Shown here: in pieces, positions 40,297 through 52,400 of the stretch | How the letters are laid out: the number at the start of each line of letters is the position of its first letter | Numbering within the stretch: position 1 is the first letter of the stretch | Assembly: GCA_039707655.1 (NCBI GenBank) | Contig: CM077666.1 | Span: 239,226,166 to 239,290,165, forward strand | Length of the DNA stretch: 64,000 nt | Direction of reading: 5' to 3' | Source: Elymus sibiricus | Taxonomy: Eukaryota > Streptophyta > Magnoliopsida > Poales > Poaceae | Notes under the pieces: generated by a model | The model's input: only the letters and a program-made list of their open reading frames with translations | What the model was told of the DNA's origin: nothing | Database searches by the model: none | Translations under genes and position numbers: made by a program

Positions 40297-41418
40297 TGAC
40301 GTAGCATTAGAACATGGGGTATGCCCGATATGTTGTGCATACGCGCCGCTCGGCCATGAGTCTATCCTAAACTACCCTCTAATACAAATTATGGCACCAC
40401 GGTAAAAGGAGGAACACGGAAAGATTAAAATACATGCATTACATGAAGAGAAAACGGCCACAAAAGATCCCCGAGGTGGGCTATGACGTCAGCCATGACG
40501 CACCTGGGGGCTGCCTCCCCGAGCTGGCAAGACACGCGGCGGCCAGGGAACTGGCCTTGAGGCGCACTCCACCGACCAGGTTTTGAATGCCTGGCCAGAC
40601 TACCCAGATAGCCCGGCGTAGGACTATATCTAGGGCCATCATCGCGACGACCCGAGGGGCGTGAGACAAGACAAGACGCCAACATGGAATAAATATGAGG
40701 AAGGGCGGTGCGGTGCATCACGTCGAGGAACGCACTCGAGTACCTGGCACGACCTAGTGTCAGGTTATCTACTGACCGATCGGCAGAAGCAAGTGGACTA
40801 GTTAGACTAAATACAATCATGAGTATTACTTTGTAGTTATACGAAGACCAAGTGTGGTGCCCCCGGATCTATATAAGGGGAGGGCCATGGTCGAATGGAG
40901 GACAAGAAACATTTCATACACCAACCATCCCCACGCTGAGAGAGTGCTAGAAGAAGGTAGAGCTAGAGATAGGAGTGATCGGGCACTCTAGAGAGTACCC
41001 CGACCACCACTGTTCTCACCCCGACCACCTCTTTTTGTACATCCAAGCACTTGTACTCCCAAGCTTATATGGAATACTAATAGGACGTAGGGTTTTACGC
41101 CTAGATGGCGGCCTGAACCTGTATAAATCCTTCTCTATTCATGCTTCCCTAACCTGCCTTTGAGAGTCCTGAAGGCCCCTGGAGGAGTCATTCTGTGAGT
41201 TGTATTCAAGCTCGCCCTTAGACCGAGTCAAGTTAGCGATAAGAGTCAGCTACTTTGGCCTTGTCATTCGCTTTGTTGCCATATAGATAGGTTGGAGTGC
41301 GGGTGGCCACTAACCCAACGAACGAACTTACGTGATTGACTTGGCGTTTTAGCCCCTGGCCGAACTAACAAATACGGGGTATCCTTGATCCCCGGTGTCT
41401 GGAGATCGACCTCCGACA
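40297..41418 (+). repeat. 5' LTR (1122 bp) of the Tat-like element
   Basis: TGACG...CCGACA. TATATAA box at 40870. Contains a segment (about 41170-41334) missing from the 3' LTR. Confidence 0.85.
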
Positions 41419-41439
41419 TCTGGCGCGCCAGGTAGGGGG
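41419..41439 (+). promoter_or_regulatory. Primer binding site of the Tat-like element
   Basis: Starts TCTGGCGCGCCAGGTAGGGG directly at the LTR end; the same site (TCTGGTGCGCCAGGTAGGGG) occurs on the minus strand at 48127-48147. I cannot name the tRNA with certainty. Confidence 0.7.
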
Positions 41440-41447
41440 CTAAAGGC

Positions 41448-42167
41448 TTGGAAACTAGCTCGCCCGAGCACCAAAGTGTGCAAGGGATGGCAGGACATTA
41501 TCCGCCCGCCAGGGAGTTTGGGATACTCCTCCCAGAGGGGGACGGCCGTGCCGAGAATTGCGGCATTCAAAGCCTCGCCAACTTCAGGTTTGTTGGGCGT
41601 CTGGTCGATCGCCCGTATACCGGGCGTATGACCCCGGCCTCGGCCTTGGTAGCCGAACATGCTTTCCTCCTACACCCCCCGATATCCATCAGTGACCAGT
41701 CCCCCTTGAGCCCATGGTTGCTGGAGATCACGGAGATGGTCGGGATAGCAAGGCAACGGCTCGAGCATGTGCGTCCAAGGGAGATGCAAGGCCCCATCAG
41801 GCGTCGACACAATAAGCGGCACGACAGGGTAACCGAGCCGGCCTCGGCCGGCCCCATAACCCCGTCAGGCGCTGTGGTGAGGATCATCCTGCCGGGCCAA
41901 GGGAAAAAAGGGAGGAGGTCTAGGCCCCCTCGCTGGGGACATCCACCCGAAGAGAACATCATGGCGCTTGGGGCATCCTGGCCCATGATCAACACAACTG
42001 AGATGAAGGCCAGGTTGGATCTAGGAGGAGAAGAGGAGGGAACCAGAAATGAAACCAACGATCTTCGGCGCGTAGGAAAGGAAACGCAAAGGGAGGGACA
42101 GGAAGCCAGCAGCGATGGATCCACGTCCAAGGACCCGCGACATCGAGCCCGGCCACGTTCTCCATAA
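41448..42167 (+). other. ORF of 239 aa after the leader, gag position
   Basis: Open frame in the place of gag, basic and Arg-rich, without a zinc knuckle or motif I recognise. It may be a decayed gag N terminus or a chance frame in GC-rich sequence. Confidence 0.3.
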
Positions 42168-42222
42168 TGTACGCTGGTTGGGGTAATTTCGCTATCACTT
42201 ATTTGAAGAGAAAGAGAGAAAA

Positions 42223-43162
42223 TGATGCGGAGCATCCTACGGACATCACTATGTCAAGAGTCCGTTTGGCAAGTGACACGTGCCACATCTACTTCACATA
42301 CATAAAGGTGAATCATCTCCTTTACACGTGTTCACTTGTGCCCTTCAAGGATGGTATACTACTTGACCGTCCTACCGTGTGCATGTATAGGTTTGAGGCC
42401 AATGATGATTGTGCCATGGAGGAGGTCATCCACAAGCGAGCGCCTACACCATCGAAGAAGGAAGCTTGGAAGCGGAGAAGGAACCGTCAAGAAGAAGGCG
42501 AGGTTCCACGTGCATCGACGGATGTCCACGAGAAGGCGACGAGCTGCGAAGCTTCTGGACACCCCATGCGCACGGGCCCTTAGACCCCGTGCACACGGGA
42601 CCCCGTGCCCACGGTACAAGCCCGTGCGCACGGGCTCAGTCGTCAAGTCACTGGATACCCCGTGCGCACAGGCTCCACTTACCCCGTGCACACGGGGCTG
42701 CCTGTGTGCAGCTGCGGGCTTTGCCCATGTAATACCCATTACGCCCCTGCTTGCCCCTTCATTGCCTAGGACTATATATACTCCTCCTCCTCCTCCATTG
42801 AGCTTTAGCTAAGATTAGATCTAGACATTGGAGCTTAGCTCATGTATCTCCCCTTGTGGGAATCCTCTTGAGAGAGGCACACTCCATTGGAGTTCAAGAC
42901 CTCCATTGGAGAAGATCCTTAGGGATATCAAGACCCATCTCTCCTAGAGATTTGGATGAACTACCTTTGTATCTTTATTTCCCTTGTTGTTCTTGGATCT
43001 TGATGCACCTCTTTGTATTGCTTGTGATTTGAGGAGTACTTGGTGTGGATCTTGTCCGTTAGAGTGTTGTTCTTGTGTTTTCCCCTTGTGTTCTTGGTGT
43101 TCTTCCTCAAATCCACCTCCAATTCGTGAACATCGGGCCACCTAGGGTTTTGCCCTACAACA
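42223..43162 (+). mobile_element. Solo LTR (940 bp) of the GC-palindrome Gypsy family
   Basis: TGATGCGGAGCATCC...CCCTACAACA with perfect 5-bp duplications GAAAA (42218-42222 and 43163-43167). Same family as the LTR at 4578-5510. It holds six GC palindromes and a TATATATA box at 42773. The long frame 42167-42583 inside it is the LTR's protein-like U3 segment, not a gene. Confidence 0.88.
42563..42712. repeat. GC-palindrome cluster in solo LTR
   Basis: Six copies or variants of CCCGTGCGCACGGG just upstream of the TATA box. Confidence 0.8.
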
Positions 43163-43424
43163 GAAAAGATTACTTTCCGCCTGATTAAAATTTCATCCAC
43201 GGAGGAACACGTGTCCAGGAGTGGCATGAGGAGGGGGATAAGGGGTCGCTACCCCTATCTGCTCCCTTTAGCCGTCCTCGCCCTTATAAACTAAAAAATA
43301 TGTATGTCTAAAATGAATTAACGAAAGGAACAATTGAAACAGTAACCACCGTAAGGGCAAGAATGACCCCTCGTGTCATCGGGCTGATAAGCCATGCTCC
43401 GGGTAGCCCGGGGGAGGCGAGCAC

Positions 43425-43735
43425 ACCCCAACCAGGAGCAGTCCGCTGCAAACTGACGGGGACGCCTTCCCCACAGTGCTTCTGGGGGTGTTTTATCAGA
43501 CCGACCCAACCCCCAACTGGAAGTGGTCTGCCACAAGCCGACGGGGGTTCTCTCGTAGCCCCTTTCTAGGAAAGGGACTGTGGGAAACCACTAAATCCTC
43601 CAACCAGAAGTGGTCCACCGCATGCTGACGGGGCCTTCTTTCTTCGGCTTTCCTCACTCGGAAGAAGGTCAAAAGGAAAGGGTCAGGCATCTCTTAACCA
43701 GAAGCAGTCCACCGCATGCTGAAGAGCATGACCTG
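43425..43735. repeat. Degenerate tandem repeat A in the Tat-like element
   Basis: About four copies, 83-96 bp apart, with the core ACCAGAAGTGGTCCACCGCA then TGCTGACGGGG (starts near 43429, 43512, 43600, 43696). Confidence 0.7.
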
Positions 43736-43746
43736 ACCACACCTGA

Positions 43747-44055
43747 AGCCCTGGATTCGCGCCCAGGCATGAAGACTCGGCAGGAGCATGGCTCGGGATT
43801 CCATTCGGAACGCAAAGCCCTGCAGTCGCGCCCAGGCACACGAAAAATCTCCTTTCTTCAAAAAGCCCTGGGGTCGCAGCCAGGCACCCTGCCCACCAGG
43901 AGGAAAGCCCTGGAGTCGCGACCAGGCCTCGAGATATATTCTCGCAAACTAACTTACTAACATACCAAGCCCTGGGGTCACGGCCATGCACACGGTGTCG
44001 ATACCGAACGAACACTACAAAAAAGCTCCGAAGTCGTGACCAGGCACGACGTCAC
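43747..44055. repeat. Degenerate tandem repeat B in the Tat-like element
   Basis: Six copies of AGCCCTGGNGTCGCGNCCAG followed by GCAC, at about 43747, 43816, 43864, 43906, 43968 and 44024. Confidence 0.75.
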
Positions 44056-44181
44056 ATTTTGGAACCAACAGAGAAACAATTGATATAAAAAGCGAGCATC
44101 ACACACGGGACCACGAAATACATACGTTGGGGTACGCTCCCACTTTACACAAAATTAGCCCCGCTAGTGGGCCATGGGGAG

Positions 44182-45089
44182 CTAGTTAGAGAAAGGGTGC
44201 TCATAAGGTCTGCAACATAATAAAGAAGAAAACCTAGAGACTAAGGTTGGTCGAGGGGTCCCCCGCCGGCGCCAGGAACGGAGCCCCGAGCACGTTCTTT
44301 GGAAGAACCCCCTGGAGGCAAACCCATCGGGCCACGCGAGAAGGATTATGGGATCCCGCTTCTTCCATAGCCCAGCCGAGGATCTGCCATGCGGGAAGGG
44401 GAGGCTCAGGGGCTCCCATCTCTGCGCACTCCTCCGCGTCCGCGTCCGCCTCCGCCACAATGTGAATGGCGAGGAAGTTCAACTCTCGGTTCACCCGAGA
44501 ATGCACGGCATCAATTTTTGGGCCCATCAGCGGCTCCAACATGGGATCTGACTAGATACGCTCCCACACCTCCCGGGCCACACAGAAGGCTTTGAGCCAA
44601 GAGGCCATGGCGTCTCGAAGACGGGTGGCCTGAGCTCGATGAGCACATATCTGGGCGGACGCCACCGCCGCCAAAGGCCAGGATGCTCGGAGAAGAACTC
44701 GCGAGCCAGCTGAGCCACCTGCGCCGGTGCGAAAGCCACCGCATTTACCCGAGGTGGAGCCTGGGTCAGCACCGGAATAGGAGGCGGAAACGCTGCCTGC
44801 ACCCCTGAAGGATCAAGGGGCGGCGCACTCCAAGAATCGGACATGGAAGGGGTGGAGGAGCCCTAACCATGCTCGATGGAACCAGGGACAACATGCTCGT
44901 CTCGGAGGAAGGGGAGGACTGAGGAATGGAACCCCGAGAAGAAGTGCGGCGGGAGGACATGGTGGCAAGGGAAGCGTTAAGGGAGGCGGTGGAAGTAGGG
45001 ATGGTGGAGCCCGGGACGAAGTATCTCCCCCCTTTTATAGTCACGAGAAGAGCGAAGGGCGCAGGCGGAGCGAGATCCCCGACGAGCAT
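44182..45089 (-). pseudogene. Antisense ORF remnant in the Tat-like element
   Basis: Overlapping minus-strand frames (44766-45089, 44527-44844, 44234-44542), proline-rich at the start and with VAQLAREFFSEHPGL. The position, antisense and shortly before the 3' LTR, matches the antisense ORF seen at 38650-39777. I recognise no domain with certainty. Confidence 0.4.
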
Positions 45090-45410
45090 TTAGTAAAGCC
45101 TCCTCAGGTTACGTGACAGTCACTCTCGGGCCTGGGGCGAAGACCGAGACCATTATATCCAGGCCGGGCGGTCTTGTCACGTCTTTCCGCCTTCCCTATA
45201 GCACTGAGTCGTCAGCACTACCCCTCCCCCATGATGAGTGCGAGAAATCTCCGTCTCGCATTCACACAAAAACCACTTCCTTTTCCCACTAGATGCGCAG
45301 CATCACCGGTTCCCAAGGCGGGCGTAGTTATTACCTTTTACTAGGCCCACCCCCACCGTGATTCGGGCACGCGCCCTCTCCTTTGACCACATTCAAAGAA
45401 CACTGCGGGT

Positions 45411-45425
45411 GGGCCCGGGGGCTAC
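45411..45425 (+). promoter_or_regulatory. Polypurine tract of the Tat-like element
   Basis: GGGCCCGGGGGCTAC directly before the 3' LTR; a very similar CTCGGGGGCTAC precedes the LTR at 46726. Confidence 0.7.
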
Positions 45426-46385
45426 TGACGGAGCATTCGAACATGGGGTATGCTCGATATGTTGTGCATACGCGCCCGCTCAGCCATGAGTCTATCCTAA
45501 ACTACCCTCTAATACAAATTATGGCACCACGGTAAAAGGAGGAACACGAAAAGATTAAAAGACAGGCATTGCACGAAGAGAAAACAGCCACAGAAGATCC
45601 CCGAGGTGGGCTATGATGTCAGCCATGACGCACCCGGGGGCTGCCTCCTCAAGCTGGCAGGACACGCGGCGGCCAGGGAACTGGCCTTGCGGCGTAGTCC
45701 ACCAACCAGGCTTTGAATGCCTGGCCAGACTAACCACATAGCCCGCTGCAGGGCTATATCTAGGGCCATCATCGTGACGACCCGAGGGGCGCGAGACAAG
45801 ATAGGACGCCGGCATGGAATAAATATGAGGAAGGGCGGTGTGGTGCGTTTCGTCGAGGAAGGCACTTGAGTACCTGACACGACCCAATGTCAGGTTATCT
45901 ACTGACCGATCAGCAAAAGCAAGTGGACTAGTTAGACTAATACAACCATGAGTATTACTTTGTAGTTATTACGAAGACCAAGTGTAGTGCCCCCCGGATC
46001 TATATAAGGGGAGGGCCATGGTCGAATGGAGGACAAGCAACATTTCATACACCAACCATCCCCACGCTGAGAGAGTGCTAGAAGAAGGTAGAGCTAGAGA
46101 TAGGAGTGATCGGGCACTCTAGAGAGTACCCCGACCACCACTGTTCTCACCCCGACCACCTCTTTTTGTACATCCAAGCACTTTTACTCCCAAGATTGTA
46201 TGGAATACTAATAGGATGTAGGGATTTACGCCAAGATGGCGGCTTGAACCTGTATAAATCCTTCTATGTTCATGCTTCCCTAACCTGCCTTTGAGAGTTG
46301 ATTGACTTGGTGTTTTAGCCCCTGGCCTAACTAACAAATACGGGGGTATCCTTGATCCCCGGTGTCTAGACATCAACCTCCGACA
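45426..46385 (+). repeat. 3' LTR (960 bp) of the Tat-like element
   Basis: Lacks about 160 bp present in the 5' LTR (junction near 46300). TATATAA box at 46001. Followed by GCTTG. Confidence 0.85.
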
Positions 46386-46390
46386 GCTTG

Positions 46391-46725
46391 CCATAATGAG
46401 CCAAGGCCCGTCTGGCCTCCCGTTCCACGCTGACAAGACGGTTCACTGAAACGACTCTTTAGTAAAAGCAAGGGGCGGTGGGTCTCCCCCCCCCTCGCCG
46501 AGGCCAAGGACATCGGGAAGAGCGCGGAGGCCCGCGGTCATAACGGCAAGGCTAAAGGAGCAGCCAGAAGACCAAGACGACGACCCAGAGAACATACCTC
46601 CAGGACTTCATGCAAGCGAGAGGATATCGATCTCTCGACCAGGCTCCTAGAAAATGAGGCAAAATAAGAGCCCGCCGGCGGTCCCGTGAGCATCTATTGT
46701 GATCTCCACCACGCTCGGGGGCTAC
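46391..46725 (+). mobile_element. Tat-like Gypsy internal region (second part) with polypurine tract
   Basis: Continuation of 38166-40296 after the nested element; non-coding, ends in CTCGGGGGCTAC before the LTR. Confidence 0.5.
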
Positions 46726-47162
46726 TGACAGGGTCCTATACTAGGGGTGGCTCACGACCAGGAGCCCGACCTCGTCCAAGATACGGGGCTCACCAGGCCC
46801 AGAGCAAGGAGGAAACCTAGGGGGTGAAGGCACCTTCGTGGACTCCAAGAATAGAGGGCAGCAGCACCCTAGATCTCATCTGCTATGTAAACCCTATGCC
46901 TCTCCTGCCTATAAAAGGCAGGTCTAGGGTGCCCATTAATCATCTCTGGACAGATAGATAAACTCTCGGTAGCAATCTCATTCACCATTGTAATCCCTCA
47001 CACGAGGTACCCCACCATCATGAATCATCGACACTAGCAGGATGTAGGGTATTACTCTCCGGAGGCCCAAACCTGGATAAACCCCTCGTGTGACCTCGGA
47101 TCCATGACTTCTAGCTGCGCTTGGACCCCTACTGAGGGATGTGGTGGTATTTCGCTTCATCA
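46726..47162 (+). repeat. LTR-like segment (about 437 bp) of the outer Tat-like element
   Basis: Begins TGACAGGGTCC after a polypurine tract, has a TATAAAAGG box at 46910-46918, and ends near TTCATCA. The right end is uncertain because no second copy is in the window. Confidence 0.5.
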
Positions 47163-48182
47163 GGCAGACCATGAGAGCGGCCACCAGCATGTTTCCCAGG
47201 TTCAAAGCTAAAGGTAGATAGATAGCAACGCTTTGTACACAGGCAAGACCTTCCTTGGTACTACACCCGCATTTCTACAAAAGACACGAAGACCCTCTTC
47301 TGCTTGCTGCAACAGGGGGTTGTGTGCCCCTATCCAATCTTTCTTGGCCTTGGATCCTCACGCGTCTGTCGTTTCGTGAGAGCCGGCAGACAAGGAGGTA
47401 GGGGCGGTTTCAAAAGAGACTTCGCACTGAGTCCCACTTTGAGCGGCTAGCTTGACGAAGATGAATCCCTCCTTCTGGTTCTTCCCGCATGCCGTCCCTT
47501 CTCGGGGTGTCCTCCCAGTGCCATCTTGGTAATGCTCGCGCCGCCGAGCCCCCGAGGAGGACTTGGCTTCCTTATCCCAAGCACATTTATACGCAATGCG
47601 ATAAAGCTCTGCGAGAGTATGCACTGGGCGAGAGGCGAGCTTGCCGCAAATGCTGACATTCCAGACATTTGCACAGAATGCATCGATGGTGCCCCGGTCC
47701 GGGAAGTCATGAACTTGGCACTGGACACGGCGGAAGCACCGAGTAAATTCCCCAAGGGATTCACCAAATTGCTGCTTCAGCTTGTAGAGCACGGAAGGTG
47801 GGAGTCCTGCTGCTCGGCAGCCCGCATGAAGCAGCGAGCAACCTCCTTCTGTCGCGCGGGGGCAGAGCGGATGATGTCGTCCTGAGGTGGGCATGAATCC
47901 CGGCGATTCCCCCGAAGACGCGCCCCTGGGCGGGCTTCCTGGGGGAGACGGCATGGGGCTATGCTGAAGGCGAGCACAACACTGCTCACGCTCACGTGCT
48001 CGCCGGTCGGTGGTATCCTACGGACGCTCTCCCGCCATCTTGAAGAGTCGATGGAGATGATGAAGACGATAGATTTGGCATCGACAGAGACGCCGATGGC
48101 TTTGTTGATGTAGATCCGCACGAGCGCCCCCTACCTGGCGCACCAGATGTCGGCGGGCATGTGTAGAACACGCGCGTGACAC
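47163..48182 (-). mobile_element. Ty3/Gypsy 5' part (LTR stub, PBS, gag), minus strand
   Basis: On the minus strand a 35-bp LTR end (48182-48148, ...CCGACA) is followed by primer binding site TCTGGTGCGCCAGGTAGGGG (48147-48127), a leader and gag. The rest of the LTR was displaced by the Athila-lineage element at 48183. The 3' side reaches the plus-strand LTR at 47162, so pol is missing. Confidence 0.7.
47358..47954 (-). pseudogene. Gypsy gag fragment
   Basis: 198-codon frame with FGESLGEFTRCFRRVQCQVH, then DFPDRGTIDAFCANV and LYRIAYKCAWDKEAK, the typical retrotransposon Gag core (capsid-like fold) of plant Gypsy elements. No zinc knuckle is reached and the N terminus is not clear. Confidence 0.7.
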
Positions 48183-49483
48183 TGCTACTTGTAGCTTGCG
48201 TTGGTATTATCCCCGAAGAGGAAGGGATGATGCAGCACAGTAGAGATAAGTATTTCCCTCAGTTATGAAACCAAGGTTATCGAACCAGTAGGAGATTCAC
48301 ACAACACCTCATTAGCAGTACCTGCACACAAACAACAGACCCTTGCACCCAACGCAAACGAGGGGTTGTCAATCCCTCGGCGGTAAATGGCAAGATTAAA
48401 TTGTATGTGATAGATTGATACATTGAAACAAAAATACAAAATAAAATAAATAAAAGAAAATGGCAGCAATATTTTTAGGGTTTTAGTAATATGATTTAGA
48501 TAGACCCGGGGGCCATAGTTTTCACTAGAGGCTTCTCTCAAGAAAATAGCATATGGTGGGTAGACAAATTACTGTTGGGCAATTGATAGAAAAGCAAATA
48601 ATCATGACGATGTCCAAGGCAATGATCATGTATATAGGCATCACGTCCAATACAAGTAGACCGACTCCTGCCTGCATCTACTACTATTACTCCACACATC
48701 GACCGCTATCCAGCATGCATCTAGTGTATTAAGTCCATAAAAGAACGGAGTAATGCCTTAAGAACGATGACATGATGTAGACAAGATAAACTCACGTATG
48801 AATAAACCCCATCTTTTTACCCTTAATAGCAACGATACATACGTGTCATGTCCCTTTCTGTCACTGGGATTGAGCACCGCAAGATCGAACCCATTACAAA
48901 GCACCTCTTCCCATGGCAAGATAAATCAACTCAGTTGGCGAAACCAAATCAATAGATCGGAGAAGAAATACGAGGCTATAATAATCATGCATAAAAGAGT
49001 GCAGCAAAGACTCAAATAATTTCATGGATAATCTGATCATAAACTCACAATTCATCGGATCCCAACAAACACACCGCAAAAAGTGATTACATCGGATAGA
49101 ACTCCAAGAACATCGAGGAGAACATTGTATTGAAGATCGAAAAGAGAGAAGAAGCCATCTAGCTACTAACTATGGACCCGAAGGTCTATGGTAAACTACT
49201 CACACATCATCGGAAGGGCAACAGGGTTGATGTAGAGCCCCTCCGTGATCGATTCCCCCTCCGGCGGAGTACCGGAGAAGGCCTCCAGATGGGATCTCTC
49301 TGGAACAGAAACTTGCGGCGGCGGAAAAAGTATTTCGTGGACTCCCCTAAGGTTTTTTGATTTTTCTGGAATTTATAGTGCTGGAATTAGGTCAAACAGA
49401 GCAAAGGGGGCCCACGAGGCACCAGGGCGCGCCTGCCCCCCCAGGCGCGCCCTGGTGGCTCGTGGCCACCTCCTGGGTCTTCT
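48183..49483 (-). repeat. 3' LTR of the Athila-lineage element, distal part
   Basis: Together with 53884-54145 it makes an LTR of about 1.56 kb. It contains CACCAGGGCGCGCC repeats at 49418-49466 and ends at 48183 next to GACAC. Confidence 0.75.
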
Positions 49484-52400
49484 TGTAACACCCCCAGTGT
49501 TAAGCCACAGTAATTATCCTCTAAAGGTTGCCATGTCATCATGTTCTATTAAGCCAAATTGCCCCTTGATAAAAGCAAAGTCAGTTTAAAATTCAAATAA
49601 CAAGTCAAATTCTTATTTCTTCAAACTGTCAAATAAAAATGTTCGATGGGTTGCAAATAATCACTAATTATTTGTCATGTTGAAACCAACTTCATTTTAC
49701 TCACAAATAAATTCCTAGGAAATTAATAAGTGGTCCAACAACATTTAAATTGGCCTTTTCAAAATAAATAAATATTTAATCTTTTCCAAATGGCCTGGAA
49801 CTTTTGTGCAACTCTGGTATGTTACAAAGTATTTATGTACAAAGTTTGAACTAACTAAAATCATTTGATAGCAAAAGAAAATACAAAACAGAAATAAAAG
49901 AAAGTAGCATACAGAAAAGGAATAAAGACTAAAGTTTCCTGTGCATTTTGGCCCACCGTGAATAGTATGCAGCCCAGCCACCAGGAGGCCATCTTCAACC
50001 TCCTGTTCACAGGAGGGCGTGGCGCTCATCCCCGGCGCCATGGCCGGTGATGCACACGTGTCGGTCATCCGTCCGAGCTCCGGGGAAGATAAGACCGACC
50101 CCCCAGGCCCCCGCAACGAACCCTAGCCCCCAGTTCCCTCACCCCCTCGCTCTCTCATTCTAGATCGGGCCATCCCTGAGCTTGTGGTCGCCGCGCCGTT
50201 GTCGTTTTCGTGCACCAGAGCCATCCCGAGCCGCGCAAGGATGTCCCCTAGCTATCACTGCCACCTCTGCTTCGACTAGGCCATGGATGTGACAGGAGGT
50301 GCCCTGCTTCATCGCCATCGACCCCATTCTTCCCGACGACGACCGCCGCTTCCCGGCGTCGATCCGCCCAACCTCGACCTCCCCCGGCCTCCCCGAGATG
50401 ACTGCGAGCTCCACCGTGAGCACCCGCAGCTTTCCCCTCTGTCTTTTCGCTCGGATTCGAACCATAGCTAGTTACCCGCGCCGCCTGCGCTTCGGCCGCC
50501 ACCGCCACTGCCCCGCTCGCTCCCGCGGTCCTGCTACTGCATTTGCGGCTGCCGCTCCTGCTGCTGCTACTGCTGCTGCGCGCCGCCGCGCTCGCCCGTG
50601 CTCACCCCGCGCCGGCCACGCCCCTGGCCGCCCCTGCCTGCGCCCGGCCGCGCCCTCGCTCGCCCCTGCGAGCTGCCGCTGCCTGCTTCTGCTGTAGCTG
50701 CTACTGCCGCCTCCCCCCGTGCGCTTCTGCTGCTGCTCACCACTGCTGCTCGCGCGCTAGCTGTTGCCGTTGCCGCTGGTTCTGCTGATGCTCTCAACTG
50801 CTGCTTTTTGCCGCTGCTACCTGCTACTGGCTTTGCTGTTGCGCTGCTCGCTGCTGCGCTAGCTACTGCCGCTGCTAAGCTGCTCTGCTGCTGCTACAGT
50901 AGCTGCTATTTGCTACTGTAGCAGTAGCTAGCTTTCTACTGCTGCTGCTAATCTGACTACCACATTTGACAGCAACAAAACAACAACAAAACAAGTCCTA
51001 ACATAGATGAAAATTATATGAACAGAAAGTAGACGTAACAAGCTTCACTTTGTTCCATTGGACCAGTTTCAGATAATGCAAGGATTAATTACTACGAGTT
51101 TTACAAAATGCTACTTTCTGTTAAACAGCAAACAGAAATATCACCATAGCTTGTTTAGAGCAAGAAATGAACATGATACAGGAATATTTCATGGCATCAG
51201 AGGGCATGGCATGAAAGTACTCGTGATATATTGCAAAACATATATAGGATGCATCTCCATAGGAGCTATAGATTAGTGGCAATCATCAAGCAAAATTGGC
51301 AAATTTTAACAGTTTCTGCAGTCAACATCATGAGGCACTTTTCAAACAAAGATTTCATCAAGAAAATCAGTTCTAATATGGATGAAAGTGATACTATCAT
51401 GTAGATCACAGAAAAGTGCTCAAAATTGATATAAGGCACAAAATCATAGGATGTACAGAACAATAGTTGTAGCTCTTTGAAAACAGATAAATGATGTTTA
51501 AAACCGAGGGATTCTCAGATTTAGCAGAAATTCAGTAAATTCAGAAAATGATTAAAATTTGAAAAATCATATAAATTAAACCGTAACTCGGATGAAAATA
51601 ATTTATATATGAAAAATGATCAGAAAAATATGAAGAATTCGAATATTCTATCCACATACCTGCCACACCCCTCTAACATACCGAACATGGAACTTTTTGC
51701 CCGATTTCGATAAATGAATAGTGCATTACTTTAATAAAATAGTTCCAAATAAATTCCTAAATTAACTAAAACACTTAGATAGGCAATATATCACATCTAC
51801 ATATCATTTAGGCATATCATGCATCGCTGTTGCATTTTTGCCGTGAATTTATTGTTTCTTCCCCCTCCTTCCCCGATAGACGCCGAGACCGCCGACGACG
51901 CAGTTGAGTTCGACTACGCTCCGGACGAGCAGCCTTCTGACGACCAGCCTCTCTCAGCAGAGCTTCCAAGCAAGCAACCCCCCCTTGACGCATGCCTATA
52001 TCACCTATTCTCTCTTCCTCCTGCTTGCATTAGAATTTGCTGCTGCTATTGTTTTATCCTATTCTGATGCATAGCCTGGTTTTGTAACCTCTTATTAGTA
52101 CCTGCCTGATATCCGAGATGCTTAGTATAGGTTGGATGGTAAACCGTCTGTGGCCCCTCTTCCTTGCTGTAGTTGCCCCGCTTTAGTACCTGTGCCCCGC
52201 TCGATGTGATCGAACGGGCTGAGAACAGCACATCACCGCACACCCCCTAAGTTGCTCGTCTCTGCAGAGCTAGCATCGAGTGCCGAGGGTGATACCTCTT
52301 ATCTCACTTCCGATGATGCCTCTGTAGAATAACTATCCGGATGTGGGTTACCGAGGGTGATTCCTCTTTCATCACCTCCGATAAAGCTACCGTCGTGCAA

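Larger units (their letters stand above)
40297..46385 (+). mobile_element. Tat-like Ty3/Gypsy element, complete ends, no pol
   Basis: LTRs 40297-41418 and 45426-46385, target duplications GCTTG (40292-40296 and 46386-46390), primer binding site 41419-41439, polypurine tract before the 3' LTR. The internal 4.0 kb includes a 945-bp solo LTR insertion with its duplication, so only about 3.1 kb is its own and no reverse transcriptase or integrase is present. It is non-autonomous or deleted. By eye the LTRs differ by about 5%. It is nested in another Tat-like element. Confidence 0.85.

Noticed and set aside
41448..42235. Minus-strand 222-aa ORF opposite the Tat-like gag position
   Set aside because: No motif, same region open on the opposite strand; it runs across the border of the solo LTR.
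50160..50921. Ala/Arg/Leu-rich ORFs on both strands
   Set aside because: Translations of CTG/GCC-rich repeat DNA inside the long LTR-type element.
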